DNA of 64,000 bases. Origin: Indioceanicola profundi (GTDB lineage Bacteria > Pseudomonadota > Alphaproteobacteria > Azospirillales > Azospirillaceae). The stretch covers positions 372,001-436,000 of the forward strand of contig NZ_CP030126.1 of the NCBI RefSeq assembly GCF_003568845.1, in the 5' to 3' direction. Position 1 is the stretch's first letter. Every line of letters begins with the position of its first letter. The position numbers were made by a program, and so were the translations under genes. Positions 48,979-56,129 of this stretch are shown one piece after another. The notes under the pieces were generated by a model, which made no database searches, was not told where the DNA came from, and saw nothing but the letters and a program-made list of their open reading frames with translations.

Positions 48979-49016
48979 TAGGTCCGGCATCGCCCTTTCG
49001 GCGATGCTCCGACCTA
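48979..49016. repeat. REP-like imperfect inverted repeat behind pccB
   Basis: Inner arms GCATCGCC and GGCGATGC are perfect around a CTTTC loop, and outer arms TAGGTC and GACCTA match beyond a short internal mismatch. There is no T-run. The form looks like a dispersed extragenic palindrome, but there is only one copy in this window. Confidence 0.5.
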
Positions 49017-49061
49017 TGGGCTCCTCCGGATAAGCATCCTGTGGTCCTCTCCGAAGGCGCT

Positions 49062-49113
49062 TTGCACCGGGCTGCCCGGTCGGCTACACTGCCTTACCTT
49101 TACGTAAAGGTAA
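49062..49113 (+). promoter_or_regulatory. promoter and 20-bp palindromic operator of the SCP2 gene
   Basis: TTGCAC (49062-49067) and TACACT (49085-49090), 17 bp apart, form a promoter. Four bases later begins the perfect 20-bp palindrome TTACCTTTACGTAAAGGTAA (49094-49113), so it covers the expected transcription start. This is a classic repressor position. The TTACGTAA-like core resembles sites of regulators of acyl-CoA or branched-chain amino acid catabolism, but the protein that binds is not known. Confidence 0.7.
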
Positions 49114-49145
49114 CCAGCCAGAACCATTTCCCGGGAAGAGCGTCC

Positions 49146-49448
49146 ATGTCCATCGATATGATCGAACAGCAGATGAAGTCGCGTTCCATGCAGTTCGCCG
49201 GGCTGAACGCCGTGGTGAAGTTCGATTTCGGGCAGGAGGGGAGCCTGATCGTCGACGGCAAGACCACGCCCCCGGCCATCGGCCGCACCGGCCCCGATCC
49301 GGACACCACGCTCTCCATCAGCAGCGGCGACTTCATCAAGTTGAGCCAGGGCGACCTGAACCCCACCATGGCCTTCATGACCGGCAAGCTGAAGGTCAGC
49401 GGCAATATGGGCGTCGCCATGAAGCTCTCCTCCATGCTGGAGGATTGA
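49146..49448 (+). CDS. SCP2 sterol-binding domain protein
   Basis: A 100-residue single-domain SCP2 protein. The fold binds fatty-acyl or sterol-like ligands in a hydrophobic tunnel. VKFDFGQEGSLIVDGKTTP and the end GDLNPTMAFMTGKLKVSGNMGVAMKL are the family core. Bacterial members usually sit with acyl-CoA metabolism, consistent with pccB just upstream. The start is ATG 49146 with GGGAAGAG ahead. The 20-bp palindrome lies 33 bp upstream, so expression is probably repressor-controlled. Confidence 0.92.
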   Translation: MSIDMIEQQMKSRSMQFAGLNAVVKFDFGQEGSLIVDGKTTPPAIGRTGPDPDTTLSISSGDFIKLSQGDLNPTMAFMTGKLKVSGNMGVAMKLSSMLED

Positions 49449-49483
49449 GACCGGCACGCAGGACAGGCCGATGTTGAATCGAG

Positions 49484-49516
49484 CGCCCCGACGGCAACGG
49501 CGGGGCGTTTTGATTT
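49484..49516 (+). terminator. rho-independent terminator of the SCP2 gene
   Basis: CGCCCCG (49484-49490) pairs with CGGGGCG (49501-49507), followed by TTTTGATTT. The loop is ACGGCAACGG. Confidence 0.85.
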
Positions 49517-49641
49517 AGGAATCCTGAACGTTCGCGTCTGCCGCGCCGATTTGTCTCGCCTTAGCCGTTCCCTTTACCGCTTCCGACTTCGTATTCTGGT
49601 GTTGGGTATCTGGGAACATATGACGGGAAGGATCGGGCGGT

Positions 49642-51426
49642 ATGATCGATGCAGTGAACTTCGCCATCCTGATCGGGGCGGGGCTCATTGTCGTCAGCGT
49701 CTTCACCAGCCTGATCTCCCAGCGTCTCGGGGCCCCCCTGCTTCTGATCTTTCTTGGCATCGGCCTTCTGGCGGGAGAAGACGGTCTACTCGGCATCGAT
49801 TTCGACGACGGGTCGGCGGCCTATTTCATCGGGTCGCTGGCGCTGGCGATCATCCTGTTCGACAGCGGGTTTGAGACCAGGCTTCAAAGCTACCGGCTTG
49901 CGGCCGCCCCCGCCTTGACACTGGCGACTGTCGGGGTGGTATTCACCGCCGGGCTCCTGGGGGCGGCCGCCCACGTGCTGATCGGGCTGGACTGGATCGA
50001 GGCGGTGATGCTCGGGGCCATCGTCGCCTCCACCGACGCCGCGGCCGTGTTCTTCCTGCTCCGTGTCGGGGGGATCACGCTGCGCGAGAGGGTTCGCGCC
50101 ACGTTGGAAATCGAATCGGGGACCAACGACCCGATGGCGATCTTCCTCACTTTGACCCTGGTGGAGCTGGCCGCCGCGCAGGATGGGCTGGGCGGCTTCG
50201 GGTGGGAGCTGGCCTGGACCTTCGTGCAGCAGATGGGGCTTGGCCTCGTATTCGGGTTGGTCGGCGGCATTGTCATCGCCCGGCTGCTGAACCGGCTGCG
50301 CGACCTGGACCCGGGGCTCTATCCCATCGCGGCGCTCAGCATGGCGCTGGTGGTGTTCGCCGCGACCGGCATGCTGGGCGGCAGCGGCTTCCTGGCGGCC
50401 TATCTGGCCGGGCTGGTGGCCGGGAACCGGCGCATCCGCCATGCGCCCCGGCTGCGCCGCTTCCAGGTCGGCATGAGCTGGCTGGCCCAGATCGGCATGT
50501 TCCTCACGCTTGGTCTGCTGGCGACGCCGTCCCAGTTCGGGGTGGTGGCGCTGCCGGCCGTGCTGTTGGCGCTGATCCTGATCTTCGTCGCCCGGCCGCT
50601 GGCGGTCTGGCTCTGCCTGCTGCCCTTCGGCTTTTCAGGGCGGGAGATCGGCTTCGTCGGCTGGGTCGGCCTGCGCGGGGCCGTGTCCATCCTGCTGGCG
50701 ATCCTGCCGACCATCGGCGGGGTGCAGAATGGCGGGGTCTATTTCAACGTGGTCTTCATCATGGTCCTGGCTTCCCTGCTGATCCAGGGCTGGACCATCG
50801 GCTTCGCCGCCCGCCGTCTGCGTCTGGTCGTGCCGCCGCGCATCGGTCCGGTGGACAGGCTGGAGCTGGAGCTGCCCGGTGATGCCGGCCAGGAGGTGGT
50901 GGCCTACCGCATCCATGCCGACAGCCCGCTGTCGAAGGGGGAGCGCATCCCGCGCTGGGCGCGGCCGCACCTGATCGTGCGCGGCGACAAGACGCTGAAG
51001 ATCCATAATGCCGGTTCGTTGCAGGCCGGCGACCATGTCTATCTCTTCGCCTCACCACGGCAGGTGGAACTGCTGGACAAGATCTATGCCGGCCCGGCCG
51101 TGGTTGAGGACCGGACCTTTTATGGCGATTTCCCGCTGCCGGCGGACGCCAAGCTGGGCGATCTGGCACGCCAGTACGGGATCGTGGTGGATGGCGCGGA
51201 CACGGAGGCCTGCATCGGCGACCTGCTGATGCGGGAGTTCAACAACCGTCCGGAGTTGGGCGACAGGATGTCCCTCGGTCCCATCGACCTCGTGGTGCGC
51301 TCGCTGGACGATGGCGGGGCCGTGGCGGATGTCGGGATCGTGCTCGATCCGGAAGGGGAGGCGCAGCCGCCGGTCCGCGCCGGCTGGCTGGGTTGGCTGT
51401 TCCGGCGGGGCGGCCCCATCGCATGA
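49642..51426 (+). CDS. potassium/proton antiporter, NhaP2/CvrA family
   Basis: A 594-residue CPA1-type antiporter. About twelve membrane spans fill residues 1-385, with the conserved ASTDAAAVF and ESGTNDPMA motifs carrying the ion-binding acids. A cytosolic part follows: a TrkA_C-like domain (EVVAYRIHADSPLSKGERIPRWARPHLIVRGDK) and a C-terminal CorC_HlyC-like domain that likely senses the ligand state. Such proteins (E. coli CvrA, Vibrio NhaP2) export potassium in exchange for protons. The gene stands alone between the SCP2 gene and cioB. Confidence 0.9.
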   Translation: MIDAVNFAILIGAGLIVVSVFTSLISQRLGAPLLLIFLGIGLLAGEDGLLGIDFDDGSAAYFIGSLALAIILFDSGFETRLQSYRLAAAPALTLATVGVVFTAGLLGAAAHVLIGLDWIEAVMLGAIVASTDAAAVFFLLRVGGITLRERVRATLEIESGTNDPMAIFLTLTLVELAAAQDGLGGFGWELAWTFVQQMGLGLVFGLVGGIVIARLLNRLRDLDPGLYPIAALSMALVVFAATGMLGGSGFLAAYLAGLVAGNRRIRHAPRLRRFQVGMSWLAQIGMFLTLGLLATPSQFGVVALPAVLLALILIFVARPLAVWLCLLPFGFSGREIGFVGWVGLRGAVSILLAILPTIGGVQNGGVYFNVVFIMVLASLLIQGWTIGFAARRLRLVVPPRIGPVDRLELELPGDAGQEVVAYRIHADSPLSKGERIPRWARPHLIVRGDKTLKIHNAGSLQAGDHVYLFASPRQVELLDKIYAGPAVVEDRTFYGDFPLPADAKLGDLARQYGIVVDGADTEACIGDLLMREFNNRPELGDRMSLGPIDLVVRSLDDGGAVADVGIVLDPEGEAQPPVRAGWLGWLFRRGGPIA

Positions 51427-51448
51427 CCGCCCCGTTCCGTGCGCCGCG

Positions 51449-52477
51449 TCAGTGCCCGTATCCCTCGCCTTCCTGGAGCTTGCCGCGGAACACCCAGTAG
51501 GTGAAGGCGGTGTAGGCGAGGATGGTCGGGATCAGGAAGGCCAGGCCGATCAACAGGAAAATCTGGCTCTCCGGCGGGCTGGCAGCGTCCCAGATGGTGA
51601 TATTGGGCGGGATCACATAGGGCCAGAGGCTGATCGCCAGACCGGCGAAGGCCAGAACGAAGATCACCAGCGCAAGTACGAAGGGCACCACATCCCGGCC
51701 GCCCCGGATTGCCGTCCACATCCAAGCGGAAACCAGCAGCGTAGTCACCGGCAGCGGTGCCAGATAGATGATGTTGGGGAAGGTGAACCAGCGTGCCCGC
51801 ACCACCTCGTTCCAGGCCGGGGTGATCAGGCTGACCAGGGCGAAGAAGACCAGCACCCCCAGCAGAAGCTTCGGGGCCAGGCTGCGGCACCAGTCCTGCA
51901 GCGCCCCATGCGTCCGCCAGATCAGCCAAGTGGCGCCCAGCAGCGCGTAGCCCGTGACGATGGCGAAACCGCACAGGATGCCGAACGGGCTGAACCAGTC
52001 CCAGATGGAGCCGGAGAAGTCGCGGCCCGTCACCTCGAACCCGTCGATGAAGGCCCCCAGGATCAGGCCCTGGGAGAAGCTGGCGAAGAAGGAGCCGATA
52101 AAGAAGCTGGAGGTCCAGAGATACTTGCTGGAATGCGCCTTGAACCTGAATTCGAAAGCGACTCCTCTGAATATCAATGCGATCAGCATTAATAAGATCG
52201 GCATGTAGAGCGCCGGCAGCAAGATCGAATAGGCTAGGGGGAACGCCGCGAACAGCCCCGCCCCGCCCAGGATCAGCCAGGTCTCGTTCGCGTCCCAGAT
52301 CGGGGCGACGGTGTTCATCATCAGGTCGCGGTCCCTTTCCCCGCCGGGCGCAAAGGGGAACAGGATGCCGACGCCGAGGTCGAAGCCGTCCATGAAGACG
52401 TACATGAACACCGCGAAGGCGACGATGCCCGCCCAGATCAGTGTCAGGTCGACGGAAATACCGGTTTCCGGTTGCAT
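51449..52477 (-). CDS. cioB: bd-type quinol oxidase subunit II (CioB/CydB)
   Basis: A 342-residue membrane subunit with about eight spans, partner of subunit I in the quinol oxidase. WAGIVAFAVFMYVFMDGFDLGVGILFPFAPG at the start and IWDANETWLILGGAGLFAAFPLAYS are hallmark segments. The start has AGGGAGAG upstream and lies 12 bp after the cioA stop. A CydX-like small subunit was looked for downstream and not found. Confidence 0.95.
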   Translation of the reverse strand: MQPETGISVDLTLIWAGIVAFAVFMYVFMDGFDLGVGILFPFAPGGERDRDLMMNTVAPIWDANETWLILGGAGLFAAFPLAYSILLPALYMPILLMLIALIFRGVAFEFRFKAHSSKYLWTSSFFIGSFFASFSQGLILGAFIDGFEVTGRDFSGSIWDWFSPFGILCGFAIVTGYALLGATWLIWRTHGALQDWCRSLAPKLLLGVLVFFALVSLITPAWNEVVRARWFTFPNIIYLAPLPVTTLLVSAWMWTAIRGGRDVVPFVLALVIFVLAFAGLAISLWPYVIPPNITIWDAASPPESQIFLLIGLAFLIPTILAYTAFTYWVFRGKLQEGEGYGH

Positions 52478-52489
52478 TGGCGCTCTCCC

Positions 52490-53938
52490 TTATTCGGCCG
52501 GGGCGGGACGTGGGCCGGGGCCAGTCCTGCTGCCGTGGGTGTCCTCGGGGCCTTCCAGGGCTTCCTCCGCGGCGGAGAAGGGCCGCTTCGGCCGGTTCGC
52601 ACTCCTGTCCGGCGGCGGCACATGCGCTTCCGGCCCACGCTCGAAGATGCGCATCAGGTAGTAGATGCCGGCCGAGAACACGATGCAGTAGGTCAGGAAG
52701 AAGATGATCAGGCTGGTCAGCACGCCGGCGCCGGTGATGGCGGGGCTGACGCTGTCGGCCGTGCGCAGGATGCCGTAGACGGTCCAGGGCTGCCGGCCCA
52801 CCTCCGTCGTGACCCAGCCGAACAGGATCGCGGCGAAGCCGATCGGCGTGCAGAACTGCAGGATGCGCAGATACCAGCGGGTCGTGTAGTGCTTGCGCCG
52901 CCACATCAGGAACACGCCGGTCACGGCCACGGCCAGCATCAGCATGCCCAGCCCCACCATGATGCGGAAGGACCAGAACACGATCCAGACCGGCGGCCTG
53001 TCCTCCGGCGCCACCTCCTTCAGCCCCTTGATCACCCCGTCCCATTCATGGGTCAGGATCAGGCTGCCCAGCTTGGGGATGGAGATTTCCCAGTGGTTCA
53101 TCTCCGCCTGCTGGTCGGGGATGGCGAAGAGGATCAGCGGCGCTCCGGCGTGCGTTTCCCAGTGCCCCTCGATGGCGGCGAGCTTGGTGGGCTGGTGCTC
53201 CAGCGTGTTCAGACCGGTCAGGTCGCCGACGAAGATCTGCACCGGGGCCAGCACCGCGATCAGCCCCAGCGACATGTTCAGCCCGATGCGGGCGTAGATT
53301 TCATGCCGGTTGTTCAGCAGATGCCAGGCGCTGACGCCCGCGATGACGAAGCTGGTCGTCAGGAAGCAGGCGATCACCATGTGGAAGTAGCGGTAGGGGA
53401 AGCTGGGATTGAAGACGATGTCCCACCAGCTCTTCGGATAGAGCAGCCCGTCCTCCCGGATTTCATACCCGGCCGGCGTCTGCATGAAGCTGTTGGCCGA
53501 CAGGATCCAGAAGGCGGAGATCAGCGTGCCCAGCGCCACCATGCAGGTGGCGAAGAAATGCAGCCAGGGCGGCACCCGGTCGCGCCCGAACAGCATCACG
53601 CCGAGGAACGTGGCCTCCAGGAAGAAGGCGGTCACCACCTCGTACTGGATCAGCGGCCCCAGGATATAGCCGCCGACATCGGAATAGCGGCTCCAGTTCG
53701 TGCCGAACTGGTAGGACATGACGATGCCGGACACGACACCCATGCCGAAGCTGACGGCGAACACCTTGGTCCAGAAACTGGACAGCCGTTTGTAGAGATC
53801 GTTCTTGGTCCACAGCCAGCGGCCCTCCAGCACGGCGATCCAACTCGCCAGGCCGATGGTGAATGCCGGAAACAGGATGTGGAAACTGATGGTAAAGGCG
53901 AACTGGATACGGGCAAGGAGCAGGGCATCAAGTTCCAT
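52490..53938 (-). CDS. cioA: bd-type quinol oxidase subunit I, cyanide-insensitive (CioA) type
   Basis: A 482-residue subunit I that binds hemes b558, b595 and d and reduces oxygen with electrons from quinol, without pumping. The first span includes the heme ligand H20 (ISFHILFPAF). GWVTTEVGRQPWTVYG is the conserved quinol-loop end. The loop is short, as in CioA rather than E. coli CydA. The C-terminal tail after residue 445 is polar and Pro-rich. ATG 53938 has GGAGG eight bases upstream; a further upstream ATG at 53959 lacks one. cydDC is not nearby. Confidence 0.93.
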   Translation of the reverse strand: MELDALLLARIQFAFTISFHILFPAFTIGLASWIAVLEGRWLWTKNDLYKRLSSFWTKVFAVSFGMGVVSGIVMSYQFGTNWSRYSDVGGYILGPLIQYEVVTAFFLEATFLGVMLFGRDRVPPWLHFFATCMVALGTLISAFWILSANSFMQTPAGYEIREDGLLYPKSWWDIVFNPSFPYRYFHMVIACFLTTSFVIAGVSAWHLLNNRHEIYARIGLNMSLGLIAVLAPVQIFVGDLTGLNTLEHQPTKLAAIEGHWETHAGAPLILFAIPDQQAEMNHWEISIPKLGSLILTHEWDGVIKGLKEVAPEDRPPVWIVFWSFRIMVGLGMLMLAVAVTGVFLMWRRKHYTTRWYLRILQFCTPIGFAAILFGWVTTEVGRQPWTVYGILRTADSVSPAITGAGVLTSLIIFFLTYCIVFSAGIYYLMRIFERGPEAHVPPPDRSANRPKRPFSAAEEALEGPEDTHGSRTGPGPRPAPAE

Positions 53939-54131
53939 GCGCGCGACCTCCGGCATCACGGCGGGGCTGCGGCCGCCGGGCGAGGATTGGACTCCCGCAG
54001 GCCGCCGCCGTTAGTACAGTCGGGGCGGGCGCCCCGAGGGTGCGGATACGGAACCGCCGTAGACGGACTCCGATCCAGACCCGTGCTGCCAACCAACGAT
54101 CACGTGGAATAATCTCGAACGGAATTGTGGG

Positions 54132-54404
54132 ATGGTGCGAATGACGCAGCCGGACGGCCCTGGAGAAGGGCACGAGGTGGATGAGGCGGCGGACCGGGAG
54201 ACGGCGGCGCGGCGGCGGCGCGGCGCGCTGTTGAATCATTTCATCGCCTATTTCGCGGCGATGATCGTCCTGATCCCGGTGAATTTCCTGACCACGCCAG
54301 GCTATGCCTGGTTCGTGTTCCCGCTGGTCCTCTGGGGGGCTCCGCTGGCCATCCACACGGCCTTTGCGATGGGGCTGTTCGATGGCTGGCGGCGTGGCGG
54401 CTGA
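54132..54404 (+). CDS. 2TM domain small membrane protein
   Basis: A 90-residue protein with an acidic and arginine-rich N-terminus, then two membrane spans at about 35-55 and 59-80 in the pattern of the 2TM domain family (NHFIAYFAAMIVLIPVNF, WFVFPLVLWGAPLAIHTAF). Function unknown; related domains are fused to sensor kinases elsewhere. The start could also be ATG 54141. It is divergent from cioA and convergent with the nucleotidyltransferase gene. Confidence 0.75.
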   Translation: MVRMTQPDGPGEGHEVDEAADRETAARRRRGALLNHFIAYFAAMIVLIPVNFLTTPGYAWFVFPLVLWGAPLAIHTAFAMGLFDGWRRGG

Positions 54405-54414
54405 GGCTGGCGGG

Positions 54415-55185
54415 TCAGTCCGCCGCCAGTTCCAGGATTTCCCGCCGGATGGCGTCGGGCACCGTGGCGTGCCGTTCCAGCCAGGACAGGATGGCACGGG
54501 CGGCGCGGGGACAGCCCGCCAAGCCCGCCGCCATGTCCGGAAGCAGAATGGCCAGATCGGGATGTCGCCGCTCCACCCGGCGCTCCGGATTGAAGGGATC
54601 GGTCCCTATGTCCGGAGCCGGCGGCAGAGTCTGCTCCGCCAGACGCAGCAGATTGTCCAGGGCGTGGACCTGGATCGAGCGCATTCCGGCCAGCCGCTCC
54701 CCCCGCCGCCAGCGGGCGAGGCCGATATAGAGGTTGGACAGGATTTCCCCGGCAAGCCAGTCCGGATCGGCGGGCTGGAAGCCGCCGACGCGGCGTGGTT
54801 CCGTCAGGGCCGCGTCGAAGCCGTCCGCCTGCCAGACGATGCGGCCGGGAGCGAAGGGAATGGCGGCCAGCTCACCCGGTTCGAACACGGCGAATTCCAG
54901 GAACACGCCATCCTCATACAGTGCCTTCCAGCCATCGACGGTGTTGCGGTAGCACCAGCCGATGGGGCCGGCGGCGCGCAGCCACCAGAGATCCTCGATG
55001 AAGGCGCGCTTCTCCCCCTCCCGCACGATGGCAAAGAAATCGAGATCGCTCCACCGGTCCAGGCGTGCGGTATCTGCGGCGGAGCCCAGGGCGAGCAGGG
55101 CAAGGGCGCGACCGCTGTCGCGCAGACTGTCCGCGATGGCCTCCAGCCGTCTGATGCGCAACTCGACCGGGTCAGTCATGGCCAT
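54415..55185 (-). CDS. nucleotidyltransferase-fold protein
   Basis: A 256-residue protein with the polymerase-beta type nucleotidyltransferase signature G34-S-x10-D47-x-D49 (GSAADTARLDRWSDLDFFAI). The C-terminal half is helical and could bind the acceptor. It resembles aminoglycoside-adenylyltransferase-type proteins in layout, but no resistance gene can be named. It starts three bases after the lepB stop, so the two are cotranscribed. Substrate unknown. Confidence 0.78.
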   Translation of the reverse strand: MAMTDPVELRIRRLEAIADSLRDSGRALALLALGSAADTARLDRWSDLDFFAIVREGEKRAFIEDLWWLRAAGPIGWCYRNTVDGWKALYEDGVFLEFAVFEPGELAAIPFAPGRIVWQADGFDAALTEPRRVGGFQPADPDWLAGEILSNLYIGLARWRRGERLAGMRSIQVHALDNLLRLAEQTLPPAPDIGTDPFNPERRVERRHPDLAILLPDMAAGLAGCPRAARAILSWLERHATVPDAIRREILELAAD

Positions 55186-55188
55186 CGC

Positions 55189-55920
55189 TCAATCCGGTCG
55201 GCGGACAAGGCGGTCCGCCCAGAGGCCGCCGGGGCAGGCGAGGTCCGGTTCCTCCCGGCAGCCCTGCCAGGAAAAGGCGATCAGATCGGCGCGGCCCAGC
55301 AACCGCTCCATCGGCACGTAGCCGACATCGCGCAGGACGCGACTGTCGCCGGAATTGTCGCGGTTGTCGCCCAGCACGAAAAGGTGACCGGCGGGAACGG
55401 TATAAAGGGGCGTATTGTCGGCATGTTCATCGTCCGACAGCTCCAGAATCGGATGTTCCCGCCCCTCGGGCAGCCGCTCCAGATACTCCGTCACCTCGAC
55501 GATGTCGCCCGTATGTTCGCGGTAGCTGTAGCGGCCGGTCTCCCTCCGCTCTACCAGCGTGTCGTTGATGTAGAGGCGGCCGGCGCGCATCTGGACCCTT
55601 TCCCCAGGCAGGCCGATCACACGCTTCACAAGGTCGTAATCCCCGCGCGGGTGGCGAAAGACCACGATGTCGCCCCGCGCCGGCATGCTCTCCAGAAGAC
55701 GTCCGCTGCCTGTCGGCAGCTCGACGACTGGGGAGAATCGGCTGTAGCCGTAGGCGAACTTGGCGGCATAGAAGTGGTCGCCTACCCGCAGGGTCGGCAG
55801 CATGCTTTCCGACGGGACGTGGTAGGCGGCATAGGCCAGGGTGTTGAAGCCGAGATAGAGCAGCCCGGCGACAAGGATCGTGCCGCCCCAGTCCAGTACT
55901 TCACTCCGGATTCGCCGCAT
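55189..55920 (-). CDS. lepB: signal peptidase I
   Basis: A 243-residue type I signal peptidase that removes signal peptides on the periplasmic face. One N-terminal membrane span (about residues 10-33) is followed by the catalytic PSESM with S39 and the general base K99 in DYDLVKRVIGLPGE. The later GDNRDNSGDSR box E is intact. ATG 55920 gives a normal short N-terminus; an upstream extension to 56094 would overlap the pccA promoter region and is rejected. A second signal peptidase may exist elsewhere. Confidence 0.93.
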   Translation of the reverse strand: MRRIRSEVLDWGGTILVAGLLYLGFNTLAYAAYHVPSESMLPTLRVGDHFYAAKFAYGYSRFSPVVELPTGSGRLLESMPARGDIVVFRHPRGDYDLVKRVIGLPGERVQMRAGRLYINDTLVERRETGRYSYREHTGDIVEVTEYLERLPEGREHPILELSDDEHADNTPLYTVPAGHLFVLGDNRDNSGDSRVLRDVGYVPMERLLGRADLIAFSWQGCREEPDLACPGGLWADRLVRRPD

Positions 55921-56034
55921 CGCTGTCGCCTCCCGCCTGGTCTTGCCGAAAGCATCCGCCGCTGCCTGTGGCCGGTCAAGGTCCACTCCGACGGGCGGAT
56001 ATGCGGCCATCCGGCGGATCATCCGGGGCCGACA

Positions 56035-56063
56035 TTGACAATGGCGCGCGAATTGGGTGCATT
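56035..56063 (+). promoter_or_regulatory. candidate promoter of pccA
   Basis: A perfect -35 TTGACA (56035-56040) and TGCATT (56058-56063) are 17 bp apart, 66 bp before the pccA start. The -10 is weak, so an activator may be needed. Confidence 0.45.
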
Positions 56064-56129
56064 TCCGGCAGCCCACGGTACGGGGCCACGCCAACGGCGG
56101 TCATAGAACAAGAAGGGGCGGAGCCGGCC

